The translations under genes and the position numbers were made by a program. A stretch of 64,000 nt of DNA from Acidimicrobiaceae bacterium (GTDB lineage: Bacteria > Actinomycetota > Acidimicrobiia > Acidimicrobiales > Ilumatobacteraceae): positions 62,001 through 126,000 of the forward strand of contig JACJWF010000007.1 of assembly GCA_020637295.1 (NCBI GenBank). Direction: 5' to 3'. Under the pieces are notes generated by a model. It did not search any database, was not told the origin of the DNA, and was given only the letters and a program-made list of their open reading frames with translations. Of this stretch, positions 13,975-22,854 are shown one piece after another (the first letter of the stretch is position 1; each line of letters opens with the position of its first letter).

Positions 13975-16422
13975 CTAACCGGCCGCCGGCTCCACGGCGA
14001 TCGCGATGAACGCCAGTTGCACCCGGTCGTTGCCGGTGCTGGCCGTCACCGTCAGGTCGGGCCCGGTGGTGACGGCCAGCGGGGCGACGACCACGTCCAC
14101 GCCGTACGTGTTGGGGGTGGCGGGAGCGCGCGGACCGGGCACCTCCGCCCGGAACGGGTTGGTCAGCGTGAGGGTGCCGATGTCCAGACGGTCCTGGGCG
14201 AGGCCGGGGTCGCCCTCGAACGCGACGGCGACGACGCGGGCGCCCATCGAGGCCTCGCCGGGCAGTGCCACGCTCGTCGAGTAGGGGGTGGTACTGGTGA
14301 CCGAGTGCAGCGGTGCGGCGGCCAGCAGCCAGCGCTCCGGGAGCGAGGGGTGGTGCACCAGTACCACCAGCGACCACCCGCCGAAGGTGCCTTCGCCGGC
14401 GGCGGTCTGCACGTCGGCCACGGCGTAGGTGCCGCTGGTGGTGACCATGTCGGTGACCTCGGCCACGGCCGTGTAGATGCCGCCGCCGGCGTCGCCCACG
14501 GCGTCCGCCGTCACTTGCCGAGGGCCGTTGGGGGTGACCAGCACCACTGCGCCACGCGCCGCCGGGTTGGGGGCGCTGGCGTCGCCGTCGGTGGTGTCGC
14601 CGCCCCACACGAGGAACGCCCGGCTGACGGTGCCGGCCAGTGCCAGGTCGGCGCTGGAGGAGTTGAACTGCCCGCCCGCCGTGTTCACGTAGGCCATCTC
14701 GTAGTTGTTGTGGTCGTTGGTCTGCGCGCCGAACTGGTCCGCAAGGGGGCAGGAGTTGGAGCCGGCGCACGTGAGGACGGTGTTGCCGATCGCCTGCACG
14801 GCCCCGTGCGCCGTCTCTGCCGCCAGGAGGCCGTTCACCTGGCCGACGGTGATGGTGATCGGATCGCTGGTGACGTTGGCACCGGGAGGAGCGGACACCA
14901 CCGGTGCGAACGTCAGGGAGGCAGGTGCCGTCGGGCTGAGACCGATCGTGAGGACGAGATCCGCCACCCCGCCGGCGTCCAGCCCTGTGACGGTGCAACT
15001 GACGGCGCCGGTGCACGACCAGTCGCCGGTGGCGGCAACGACCGCTGGCAGGCCGGGGCGCATCGTGTCGATCCGGCGGAACGCTGCTCCGGCAGGCAGC
15101 GGGAGGTCGATGGTGACGGCGCCGGCCGGGTTGCTGCCGGTGTTGGCGACGGCGACGCCGAGGCGCAACTCGCCGCCGGCGACGGCGGGGCTGAGCTGCG
15201 CCGTCGTGATGGCCAACGATGCGGGCGTGCCGGCGGTGGTGGAGGTGGCCGGCGCCGTGGTGGGCACGGCGGGGACCGGGGGCACCTTGGCGGCGGTGGT
15301 GTCGGTGGTGACGGCGGGGCCGACCGTGCCGGAGGGCGTGCTGGCCGGCGGTTCGGTGGCGGACGGCGGATCCGGGGCGGTGGAGGTGGTGACGGTGGTC
15401 GGCGCGGCGACGGTGGTTGGCGCGGTGACGGTGGACGAGCCCTGGACGCCCGGGCCGGGGGTGGGCGATGGGACGGTGGCGGCCGGCCCCGTGGCGGCCG
15501 CCCCGGCGCCCTCGTCGCTGCCGCCGAGCGCGGCGACCGCCAGCGTGGCGACTGCGGCGACGGAGGCCGCGGCGGCTCCGGCGCCGGCGACGAGTTGCTG
15601 GGCCTTCGGCAGCCGGGCGAACCAGCCGGTGATCCCGCCACCGCCCAGCCCGCTCAGGTAGGCGGCGGCCGGCACACCCAGCAAGGCGGGCAGCAGCGCC
15701 GCCCGCAGCGTGGTGTTGGTGGCTGCCAGCTCGCCGACCAGGGCGCTGCAGGAGGGGCACCCGTCGAGGTGGGCGTCCACCTTGCGGCGGTCGCGGGCGG
15801 ACAGCCCGTCGCGCACATACGCACCGAGGTTGGCGGAGCAGGTGCGGCAGTCCGTTGCCGTCTGCTCGCGCAGGTGCGCCTGGAGGTATGCCTGGCGCAG
15901 CCCCTCCCTGGCGCGATACGCCAGCGCGGCCACGGCGTTCGGGGCCAGGCCGAGCAGGGGTGCCACCTCCGACGCCGGCCGGCCTTCCACCTCGGTGTGC
16001 CACAGCACCAGCTGCCAACGCTCCGGCAGGGTGGCGAAGGCGGCCGCAGCCATCGCCCCGTCCTCCTGCTGGGTGGCCGCGTCGAGCAGGGCGAGGTTCA
16101 CGTCGTCGGCCAGGTCGTCGGTGGGCTCTTCCCGGCTGCGGCGCATCCGGTCGTAGAACACGTTCCGCACGGCGGTGATCAGGTACGGGCGGAAGGACAC
16201 TTCGGGGCCGCCACCGCGCTGCAGGGCGCGCAGGACGCGGGCAAACGCCTCCGACACCACGTCGTCGGCGTCGGCCCGCGAGCGTGTGAGGGCGCGGGCC
16301 GCGCTGCGGGCCGCGTCGGCATGGCGGCGGTACAGCTCGCCGTAGGCGTCCGCGTCGCCCTTGCGCGCGCCGACGATCAGCTCTGCGTCGCCCTGCTGTC
16401 GCATCGTGGTGGTGCTCGTCAC
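13975..16422 (-). CDS. ECF sigma factor fused to zinc-finger anti-sigma, membrane helix and extracellular domains
   Basis: An 815-residue fusion. Residues about 14-95 are sigma region 2 (DADAYGELYRRHADAARSAA, then VSFRPYLITAVRNVFYDRM). Residues about 125-180 are region 4 (LPERWQLVLWHTEVEGRPAS). A zinc-binding anti-sigma-like segment follows, with CRTC at 192-195 and H218-x3-C222-x2-C225. One membrane helix lies at about 277-300. A Ser/Thr/Pro-rich linker (about 305-405) leads to a DUF11-like beta domain (about 410-525) and a C-terminal domain (about 530-815) resembling DUF3344-type surface modules. The arrangement predicts a membrane-held sigma factor sensing an outside signal. Release might need proteolysis. 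The divergent region carries a TGACGTCA dyad. Confidence 0.85.
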   Translation of the reverse strand: MTSTTTMRQQGDAELIVGARKGDADAYGELYRRHADAARSAARALTRSRADADDVVSEAFARVLRALQRGGGPEVSFRPYLITAVRNVFYDRMRRSREEPTDDLADDVNLALLDAATQQEDGAMAAAAFATLPERWQLVLWHTEVEGRPASEVAPLLGLAPNAVAALAYRAREGLRQAYLQAHLREQTATDCRTCSANLGAYVRDGLSARDRRKVDAHLDGCPSCSALVGELAATNTTLRAALLPALLGVPAAAYLSGLGGGGITGWFARLPKAQQLVAGAGAAAASVAAVATLAVAALGGSDEGAGAAATGPAATVPSPTPGPGVQGSSTVTAPTTVAAPTTVTTSTAPDPPSATEPPASTPSGTVGPAVTTDTTAAKVPPVPAVPTTAPATSTTAGTPASLAITTAQLSPAVAGGELRLGVAVANTGSNPAGAVTIDLPLPAGAAFRRIDTMRPGLPAVVAATGDWSCTGAVSCTVTGLDAGGVADLVLTIGLSPTAPASLTFAPVVSAPPGANVTSDPITITVGQVNGLLAAETAHGAVQAIGNTVLTCAGSNSCPLADQFGAQTNDHNNYEMAYVNTAGGQFNSSSADLALAGTVSRAFLVWGGDTTDGDASAPNPAARGAVVLVTPNGPRQVTADAVGDAGGGIYTAVAEVTDMVTTSGTYAVADVQTAAGEGTFGGWSLVVLVHHPSLPERWLLAAAPLHSVTSTTPYSTSVALPGEASMGARVVAVAFEGDPGLAQDRLDIGTLTLTNPFRAEVPGPRAPATPNTYGVDVVVAPLAVTTGPDLTVTASTGNDRVQLAFIAIAVEPAAG

Positions 16423-16482
16423 GGATTCCTTCCGCCGTGTCGCGGCTGGTCAGCCTATGTCGGCGAACTTCAGTGCTGTGTC

Positions 16483-16512
16483 GACGTCATGATCCGGGCT
16501 CGATGACGTCAT
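16483..16512. promoter_or_regulatory. TGACGTCA inverted repeats, candidate operator
   Basis: GACGTCAT (16483-16490) and ATGACGTC (16503-16510) form a perfect inverted repeat with a 12-base spacer. The second arm is also part of the 10-base palindrome ATGACGTCAT (16503-16512). It lies in the 96-base divergent region between the sigma fusion and the 16519 gene. Confidence 0.5.
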
Positions 16513-16518
16513 TCCCGT

Positions 16519-17196
16519 GTGCAGCGAGCCCGACGAACCGTCCAGACCTGGGTCCACCAGATCGAACTGGGGTGGGGTGAGCGCGCCGCCACCACGGCCC
16601 GCAGCCTGGTCCCGCTCCTCACGCCCCTGCCGGCGTCGGACTTCCTCGCTGCCGGCGAGGCTGCCGCCATCCGCGGCCATGGCCTGGACGACGTCATTGC
16701 CTGGTTCCGCCTGCTCGCCCGCCGGTCCCGGCCGATGCGCGGGTTGCTGGCTCGCGGTGGGCTGGTGGATCTGGCCGCCGGCTGGGCTGATGGTGTGCTG
16801 CGCAGCGAGTACGGAGAAGAGCAGGTGGTACCCCTCGCGTTGCTGCGCCTGCGGCTGGAGCAGCAGGTGGCGCTGGCCACCCGGCACGGCCGCCGCCCGG
16901 GCGACGACCTGGCGCTGGTGGCGGCCAGCGTGGGCGGCGGCAGTGCCGAGCGTCAGCGTGTCGTCCAGCACGCCCGTGCCCTGTTCGCCGGTGGCGAGCC
17001 GATGGCAATGGCCCCCAACGGAACACTGCTCGTGCTGGTGACGCGTGGTCCGTCGCTTCACGCCCGTACACTGGCGTTCGAACAGGCCGTCCGTGCCGAC
17101 GACTGCCTGCACAACACGACGATCCGGGTGTGGGTCGAACCGCTGGCCATGGCGGCCGAGCACGTCGACTCGCACCTGCTCGGCCTGGCGAGCTGA
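16519..17196 (+). CDS. Hypothetical protein, possibly degenerate GGDEF-like
   Basis: A 225-residue soluble protein, divergent from the sigma fusion. The N-terminal 95 residues are helical and rich in Ala, Leu and Arg. The C-terminal half (LLRLRLEQQVALATRHGRRP, then LALVAASV, later MAPNGTLLVLV) follows the spacing of a GGDEF domain but lacks the GGDEF residues, so cyclase activity would not be expected. That resemblance is a weak inference. GTG start at 16519; another GTG two bases upstream is in a different frame. Position suggests a role linked to the sigma fusion. Confidence 0.5.
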   Translation: MQRARRTVQTWVHQIELGWGERAATTARSLVPLLTPLPASDFLAAGEAAAIRGHGLDDVIAWFRLLARRSRPMRGLLARGGLVDLAAGWADGVLRSEYGEEQVVPLALLRLRLEQQVALATRHGRRPGDDLALVAASVGGGSAERQRVVQHARALFAGGEPMAMAPNGTLLVLVTRGPSLHARTLAFEQAVRADDCLHNTTIRVWVEPLAMAAEHVDSHLLGLAS

Positions 17197-17261
17197 GGGT
17201 CTCTCCCGTCGACCCTCAGCTCGCCGCCTTCTCCTTCCGGCCCGTCTCGTACACTCCGGGC

Positions 17262-18533
17262 GTGCCGTCCCGCCGCCTCCGCCGCCCGCTCGCCTGCGCC
17301 GTCGCGCTCGGGTTGGGCCTGGTGGCGTGCGACAACGGCGGAGGGTCGGGTGCCAGCACCACCTCCAGCACCATGGTGGTCACCACCACGTCCCGTCCCG
17401 ACGACGGCGTGTTCCGCGTCGGGCTGGTGCTGCCCACGGTGGGAACGGGTGCCGAGATCGGCGCGTCGTTGGAGGCCGCCGTCCAACTGGCCGCGGACGA
17501 CATCAATGACGCCGGCGGGGTGAACGGCCAGCGGGTGGAGATCCTCCAGCGCGACGAAGGTGACGGGGCGTCCTCCGCCGAGGTCGCCATCCAGGACCTG
17601 CTGCAGCTGGGCGTGGACGCCATCATCGGGCCCACCTCGTCGGCCGACGTGCTGGGCACGCTGCGCCGCCCCGTCACTGCTGGGGTGCTGACGTGTGCCC
17701 CGACGGCCACGGCCCTCGCACTCGACGGGTTCCCCGACTCCGGCCTGCTGATCCGCACCATTCCCAGCGACTCGCTGCAGGCTGCCGCGATCGCCCGGGT
17801 GGTGGAGGAGTCCGGGAACGACAATGCCGCCATCGTCTACCTCGACGACGCCTACGGCCGCCCGCTGGCGCGTGCGGTGGAGGCCCAACTCCGCCGGGAG
17901 GGCGCCGCGATCACCACGCTGGCGGGGTTCACGGCATCGGCCGACTCGCTGGACGAGGCGGCGGCCACTGTGGCTGCCGCGACACCGGACGTCGTGGTGG
18001 TGGTGGCGGACGCCGCCAACGGCACCCAGGCCATCGCTGCGCTCGCCGAGGTGCTCGACGACCGAGTGCCGTTCGTGGTCAACGATGCGCAGCGCCGGCC
18101 CGCCGCCAGCGCTCAGCCGCTGCCGGCGGCGCTGCTGGCCCGGGTGACGGGTGTTGCCCCGGCTGCGTTCAGCGGGTCGAGCTCGTTCTCCGCCGCGCTG
18201 GCGCAGGAGGCACCCGACGTCACCGGGCTGTACGCCCACACCGGCTACGACTGCCTCAACCTCATCGCACTCGGCGCGGCGGCATCCGGCTCCACCCGGC
18301 CGGCCACGATCGCCGCAGCCATCACCGCGGTCAGCGGCGGGGGCACCACCTGCACCTCGTTCTCCGCCTGCGAGGACGGCCTGCGGGCCGGCCGCAACAT
18401 CGACTACGACAGCCCCGCGGGCGTGCTGGCCATCGGCCCCACCGGCGACCCGGTGGCCGCCGTGTTCGAGCAGTTCGCGTTCGAGGACGGCCGCGACGTC
18501 ACCGTGCGCCGCTTCAGCGTGGGCGACGGCTGA
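17262..18533 (+). CDS. Branched-chain amino-acid-type ABC substrate-binding lipoprotein
   Basis: A 423-residue lipoprotein with a signal peptide and lipobox LGLGLVAC (about residues 18-25), then a Ser/Thr-rich spacer. A type I periplasmic-binding domain of the LivJ/receptor family follows, with FRVGLVLPTVGTGAEIG, AAVQLAADDINDAGGVNGQRVE, VDAIIGPTSSADV and AAIVYLDDAYGRPLARAVE. No permease or ATPase gene is adjacent, so it may serve a distant transporter or act as a sensor. GTG start chosen because it places a basic n-region before the hydrophobic core. Ligand unknown. Confidence 0.85.
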   Translation: MPSRRLRRPLACAVALGLGLVACDNGGGSGASTTSSTMVVTTTSRPDDGVFRVGLVLPTVGTGAEIGASLEAAVQLAADDINDAGGVNGQRVEILQRDEGDGASSAEVAIQDLLQLGVDAIIGPTSSADVLGTLRRPVTAGVLTCAPTATALALDGFPDSGLLIRTIPSDSLQAAAIARVVEESGNDNAAIVYLDDAYGRPLARAVEAQLRREGAAITTLAGFTASADSLDEAAATVAAATPDVVVVVADAANGTQAIAALAEVLDDRVPFVVNDAQRRPAASAQPLPAALLARVTGVAPAAFSGSSSFSAALAQEAPDVTGLYAHTGYDCLNLIALGAAASGSTRPATIAAAITAVSGGGTTCTSFSACEDGLRAGRNIDYDSPAGVLAIGPTGDPVAAVFEQFAFEDGRDVTVRRFSVGDG

Positions 18534-18546
18534 GCCGACGCGGGCG

Positions 18547-19233
18547 TCAGCGCGCCAGGCTGTGCGCCAGGTCCTCCGGGCTGACCACGTAGCCGGTGTA
18601 GAACGGGCCGAACTCGCCGTAGACGGCGGACGCCTGATCGAACCGCATGGTGTACACGACCTGCTTGAGGTCGTCGGGGTGCACGGCGAACAGGGTGACG
18701 CCCCACTCGTAGTCGTCCAGGCCGGTGGAGCCGGTGACGTACTGCACCACCCGCCCGGCGAACTTGCGGCCGCTGGCGCCGTGCTCGTGCATGAGCGCAC
18801 TGCGGTCCTCGAACGGCAGGGTGAACCAGTTGGCGTCGGCGCCACGGCGCTTGGACATCGGGTAGAAGCACCACGCCGGCATGTGGTGGTTCTTCGGCGG
18901 GATGTCCGGGTACAGGCGGGCGTTCAACATGGCCTCCGGCATGCCCTGGGTGTACTCGCTGAACTCGGTGAGGCTGACGTAGCTGTCCACCACGTCCAGC
19001 CCGGCCCGCTGCAGCGCGGTCTGCAGGTGGCGCAGTTCGCGGAGGTCCTCGTGCATCGCCATGAACCCGACATCGGCCTTGTGGCCGAGGATGTTGACGC
19101 AGACCACCTGGCCACCTGCGGCCACCGTGGCGTGGACGGCGTTGACCACGGCGTCCGGGCGGATGCTCGCGGTGGGGCGGCAGAACAGGTGCAGCACCCC
19201 ACGGCCGACGGACGGGCTGATGGCTTCGCTCAT
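18547..19233 (-). CDS. hemQ: Coproheme decarboxylase HemQ (ChdC), chlorite-dismutase family
   Basis: A 228-residue enzyme that converts coproheme to heme b by two oxidative decarboxylations with hydrogen peroxide, the last step of the coproporphyrin-dependent pathway of actinobacteria and firmicutes. Hallmarks are WCFYPMSKRR, in which Tyr124 is the expected catalytic Tyr, and MHEHGASGRKF, in which His151 is the likely proximal heme ligand. TGLDDYEWGVTLFAVHPDDLK and FGPFYTGYV complete the family pattern. It lies alone, convergent with the solute-binding lipoprotein and 25 bases from fdhD. No other heme genes are in the window. Confidence 0.93.
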   Translation of the reverse strand: MSEAISPSVGRGVLHLFCRPTASIRPDAVVNAVHATVAAGGQVVCVNILGHKADVGFMAMHEDLRELRHLQTALQRAGLDVVDSYVSLTEFSEYTQGMPEAMLNARLYPDIPPKNHHMPAWCFYPMSKRRGADANWFTLPFEDRSALMHEHGASGRKFAGRVVQYVTGSTGLDDYEWGVTLFAVHPDDLKQVVYTMRFDQASAVYGEFGPFYTGYVVSPEDLAHSLAR

Positions 19234-19258
19234 CCCGCCAGGCTACGGGTGCCCGCCC

Positions 19259-20104
19259 CTACCGGGCCAGCCGTTCCGGCGCGTAGACGTTGAACCCGCC
19301 GTCGCGCACGAAGCCGGCGAGGAACAGGTTGGCCCGCCGCGCCGTGTCCACCGCCAGTGCCGTGGGTGCGCTGACGGCCAGCACGGTGGCAAAGCCGGCC
19401 GCCCATGCCTTCTGCACCATCTCGAAGCTGGCGCGTCCGCTGACGAACAGGCCGAGGCCGGTGGCGGGCAGCCGGCCGTCGAGCAGCAGGCGACCGACCA
19501 CCTTGTCCACGGCGTTGTGGCGGCCGACGTCCTCCCGGGTCAGCAGGATCTCCCCGTCGGGGCCGAACGCCGCCGCGGCGTGAACCGCACCGGTGCGGGC
19601 GAAGAGGCCCTGGCCGTCGCGCACCCGCGCCGGCACGCCGGCCAGCACCTCCAGCGTGTGCACGGGCGTGCCGGCGGCGAGCGGGACGAGGCGTTTGCAC
19701 AGGTCGTCGATGGCGTCGTTGCCGCACAGGCCGCAACTGCTGGACGTGGTGCCGAGCCGCGGTGTGGGGGCAGGCGCACGGCCGCCGGTCTCCACCGTCA
19801 CGATGTTCCACGCCGACTCGTCGGCCGAGCCGTTGGCGCAGTACCGCACGCCGGTGACCGGGGCGCCGGCGAGCAGGCCGTCGCCGTGGCAGAACCCGAC
19901 CGCCAGCTCGTAGTCGTGCCCGGGGGTGCGCATGGTGGTGGCCACGGCGACGCCGTCCAGTTCGATGCGCAGCGGCTCCTCCACCACGAGGTCGTCGGGG
20001 CGGCGGGCGGTGGCGGGTGCAGGGCCGTTCGCGGCACCGTCGAGCGTCACGCGGGTGACCAGCGTGGTCTCGGTCCGCCCCCGTGCGGGGCCCTGTGCCG
20101 GCAT
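19259..20104 (-). CDS. fdhD: Formate dehydrogenase accessory sulfurtransferase FdhD
   Basis: A 281-residue protein that passes sulfur to the molybdenum (bis-MGD) cofactor of formate dehydrogenase and related enzymes. The sulfur-carrying motif SSCGLCGND is present near residue 118. So are the characteristic EEPLRIELDGV, MRTPGHDYELAVGF, REDVGRHNAVDKVVG and SGRASFEMVQKAWAAG blocks. Start at 20104 is chosen by family length; upstream extension would be antisense to the aquaporin. No molybdoenzyme gene is within the window, so its client lies elsewhere. Confidence 0.93.
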   Translation of the reverse strand: MPAQGPARGRTETTLVTRVTLDGAANGPAPATARRPDDLVVEEPLRIELDGVAVATTMRTPGHDYELAVGFCHGDGLLAGAPVTGVRYCANGSADESAWNIVTVETGGRAPAPTPRLGTTSSSCGLCGNDAIDDLCKRLVPLAAGTPVHTLEVLAGVPARVRDGQGLFARTGAVHAAAAFGPDGEILLTREDVGRHNAVDKVVGRLLLDGRLPATGLGLFVSGRASFEMVQKAWAAGFATVLAVSAPTALAVDTARRANLFLAGFVRDGGFNVYAPERLAR

Positions 20105-20164
20105 GGGCCGAACGGTACCGAGGATTGCGCGATCGTGCACGCCCTGCCGAGTACTGTCCGCGCC

Positions 20165-20974
20165 ATGGAGTCGCAGAACAACGGCCGGATCTTCGCTGCG
20201 GAGCTGGTGGGCACGGCGGTGCTCATGCTGGGAGGGCCGGGTGTGGCCGTCCTGGCCGCCGATGCGGTCGGTGTGCTCGGCATCGCCCTCGGCTTCGGGT
20301 TGTCGCTGCTGATCATGGCGTACGTCATCGGGCCGATCAGCGGTTGCCACATCAACCCGGCGGTCACCCTCGGCCTGCTGCTGGCCCGCAAGATCAACGG
20401 GGCGCATGCCGTGTTCGCCTGGTTCGGCCAGCTGTTCGGCGGCATCGGTGGGGCGGCCATCGTCTATGGCATCGCCTCAGGGCGCGACGACTGGAAGCGC
20501 GGCCAGTTCGCCGCCAACCTGTGGTCCGGCAAGTACTTCGGGCTCGGGTCGGCGATCGTCGTGGAGGTGGTGCTCACCGCCCTGCTCGTGATGGTCGTGC
20601 TGTTCACCACCACCAAGAAGTTTGCCCCCGGGATGGGTGGCCTCACGGTCGGCCTGACCTTGACGCTCATCCACCTGATCTCGATCCCGGTGGACAACAC
20701 GTCGGTGAACCCGGCCCGCAGCCTGGGTGCGGCCCTGTTCGCCGACAAGACCATCAGCGGCCAGGCGGACTGGGCGGCGCTGCAGCAGGTGTGGGCGTTC
20801 ATCGTCTTCCCGCTGATCGGTGCGGTGGTCGGCGTGCTGATCTGGCTGATGCTCGACGACAGCCGGCTGGAGGACACCATGCTGGCGGCCGTCCCCGGCC
20901 TGGACGACGTGCGCGACGCGCTGGACCATGTCGCCGACGAGGCCGTCGATGCCGTGGAGGACGTGGTCGACTGA
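20165..20974 (+). CDS. Aquaporin (MIP family)
   Basis: A 269-residue membrane channel with two NPA motifs, HINPAVT (Asn64) and TSVNPARS (Asn182), and the Arg185 of the selectivity filter. The IPVDNTSVNPARS context resembles AqpZ-type water channels rather than glycerol facilitators. Six membrane helices fit the hydrophobic profile. The last 35 residues are an acidic cytoplasmic tail (DDVRDALDHVADEAVDAVED) longer than in AqpZ. Divergent from fdhD with a 60-base gap. Confidence 0.9.
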   Translation: MESQNNGRIFAAELVGTAVLMLGGPGVAVLAADAVGVLGIALGFGLSLLIMAYVIGPISGCHINPAVTLGLLLARKINGAHAVFAWFGQLFGGIGGAAIVYGIASGRDDWKRGQFAANLWSGKYFGLGSAIVVEVVLTALLVMVVLFTTTKKFAPGMGGLTVGLTLTLIHLISIPVDNTSVNPARSLGAALFADKTISGQADWAALQQVWAFIVFPLIGAVVGVLIWLMLDDSRLEDTMLAAVPGLDDVRDALDHVADEAVDAVEDVVD

Positions 20975-20994
20975 CCGCCGTCCGGCGGGAGCCT

Positions 20995-22443
20995 TCAGAC
21001 CGGCAGGAGGGCCACCAGTTCGGCACGCACGGCCGGGCCCATCGGCGGCTCCGGCGGGCGGTTCTCCCGGTCCTGCCAGGCGGCCAGCACGCGGGCGCTG
21101 ACGTCGGTGTCCTTCATCATCGCGTCGGGCGTGGACAGCAGGTTGAAGCTGCGGAAGAACGCCCGCAGCACCACGGCGTCGCTGCGCATCGCCGGCACCA
21201 GGCCGTCGCGGAACACGCTGCGCATGAACGTGCGCGGGTCGGTGGCGTCGCCGTCGGGGTCCTCGCCGGCCAGCAGAGCAGCCGCCACCCGGCGGGCCTC
21301 GGCGTCCTGGTCCACCCCGGCGCGGTACCACGGGAAGACTTCCTCCTGGAGCGCCCGGTCGTACGCCAGGAGCATGGCGGTGGGGTCGTCCGGGTGGGTG
21401 GCCACGGCCTCGGCCATGAGGTGCGCCCCCCAGAAGGCGAACGCGCAGCCACGGCCGTACAGCGGGTTGCTGCAGATGACGGCGTCGCCCACGGGGATGA
21501 ACCCGGTGGCCACCGGCACGCCGTCCTTCACGTACTGGCGGTGGCGGTTGAGCAGCCCGGCCATCACATGCACGTCGGGGGTGATCGGTTCGGCCCGGCC
21601 GTCCAGCCAGGGTGCGGTGGCCACCAGGTTGCGGGCGCAGTGGTCGAACGTGGCCGGGTCGGCCAGGCGCTTGCGCAGCTCGTCGTCCGAGGTCGGCGTG
21701 GCCAGCGTGACGCTGAAGGTCTGGTTGTCGCCGACGAACACGCCGTACTTGAGGTAACCGAGGTCGCCGCCGATCGGGCCGGTGCGCGGCGGGTACTCCT
21801 CGCCGTCGCGCAGGCGGTAGAAGCGGCTGAAGTAGACGATGCCGGTGTCCTCCACTTCCTCCGCCACAGGCTCGGTGCCGGCAGCCTGCAGCCAGTCGCT
21901 GAGGGAACTGCGGCGGCCCGCAGCCACCACCACGAGGTCGGCGGTGAGCTCGCTGCCGTCCTCCAGGTGCACGCCGGTGACGCGGAGTGGCTGCTCGGTG
22001 CGGTCCAGCAGCACACCGTCCACGCCGGTGCCCACGTGGAAGCGGACGTCGCCTTCCTCCATCGCGGTGCGGCGCAGGACCCACTCGAACGTGGTGCGCC
22101 GGCAGGCCAGCATCGCCAACTCGTCGTCGTCGGGCTGGCGTTCGAAGTTGGTGATGGTCGGCGGCAGATCGTCGCCGAAGCGCATCTCGGTGGCGCCCTC
22201 GCGCAGCAGCGCGGCGTAGACGTCCGCGTAGTCCTTCTTCAGCAGGCCCACCAGGCGGGCGAGGAAGGCGTGGCTGTGGCGCACCTGGGGCGCGCCGCGG
22301 CGGTCCCACTCGAAGGCCTCGTCGGCGGACGCCGGCATGGGGGTGGGGTCGCGCTCCACCACCGTGACCTCATGGCCCTGCCGGGCCAGCACCATGGCCG
22401 AGCCGAGCCCGGCGACACCTCCACCCACCACGATCACGTGCAT
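20995..22443 (-). CDS. FAD-dependent oxidoreductase (monooxygenase/reductase fold)
   Basis: A 482-residue flavoprotein. The N-terminal Rossmann motif GGGVAGLGSAMVLARQGHEV binds the ADP part of FAD. A DLVVVAAGRRSSLSDWL segment is near residue 170. The FAD-ribityl motif VGDAVICSNPLYGRGCAFA lies at about residues 315-335. Similar proteins are annotated as FAD-dependent monooxygenases, geranylgeranyl-reductase-like or halogenase-like enzymes. No halogenase WxWxIP motif is seen. Stands alone; substrate unknown. Confidence 0.8.
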   Translation of the reverse strand: MHVIVVGGGVAGLGSAMVLARQGHEVTVVERDPTPMPASADEAFEWDRRGAPQVRHSHAFLARLVGLLKKDYADVYAALLREGATEMRFGDDLPPTITNFERQPDDDELAMLACRRTTFEWVLRRTAMEEGDVRFHVGTGVDGVLLDRTEQPLRVTGVHLEDGSELTADLVVVAAGRRSSLSDWLQAAGTEPVAEEVEDTGIVYFSRFYRLRDGEEYPPRTGPIGGDLGYLKYGVFVGDNQTFSVTLATPTSDDELRKRLADPATFDHCARNLVATAPWLDGRAEPITPDVHVMAGLLNRHRQYVKDGVPVATGFIPVGDAVICSNPLYGRGCAFAFWGAHLMAEAVATHPDDPTAMLLAYDRALQEEVFPWYRAGVDQDAEARRVAAALLAGEDPDGDATDPRTFMRSVFRDGLVPAMRSDAVVLRAFFRSFNLLSTPDAMMKDTDVSARVLAAWQDRENRPPEPPMGPAVRAELVALLPV

Positions 22444-22509
22444 GCGGCGAACCCTAGGTGGGGTGGTCGCAGCGTGTCGTGTCGGGCGAGTGTGGCGTGT
22501 GTCGGGGTG

Positions 22510-22854
22510 TCAGGCGGCGACGAGGGTGCGCGGCTCCACGGGCTGGGGCTCGTGGGGCAGGGCTTCGGTGGAGGGGATGAAGTGCTCGTGCGCGGCGGCG
22601 GACTCGAGGATCCCGACGGGCCACCAGGCCAGCGGGCTGTCGGCGTCCAGCAGGGGGTGCCACAGGACGCCCATGTCCGACAGGTCGGCAGTGACCAGGC
22701 GGTCCACCGCCCAGACGAAGAACACGGCGCGGGTGTCGTGGTAGTGGCCGTCGTGGAAGCGGGGGCGGTCGGCGCGCACCTGGTCGAGCGTGGCCGCGGC
22801 GCCACGCTCCCGGATGGAGACGAGGAGGGAGCGGAGGAACTCGTGGTGTGTCAT
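22510..22854 (-). CDS. Hypothetical protein
   Basis: A 114-residue protein with no recognised family. It has an N-terminal helix (MTHHEFLRSLLVSIRERG), a central FHDGHYHDTRAVFFVWAVD block rich in aromatic residues and His, and a WHPLL/WWPVG segment. It looks soluble. It is divergent from an Lrp-family regulator with a 61-base gap, so it may be that regulator's target. Confidence 0.6.
   Translation of the reverse strand: MTHHEFLRSLLVSIRERGAAATLDQVRADRPRFHDGHYHDTRAVFFVWAVDRLVTADLSDMGVLWHPLLDADSPLAWWPVGILESAAAHEHFIPSTEALPHEPQPVEPRTLVAA

Noticed and set aside
13270..16506. 1078-codon open frame on the plus strand
   Set aside because: Antisense to the Nudix and sigma-fusion genes, both of which have clear motifs. 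The plus-strand translation is Gly/Arg/His-rich and repetitive.
20995..22443. Flavin-dependent halogenase
   Set aside because: FAD motifs are present but the WxWxIP halogenase motif is not seen.
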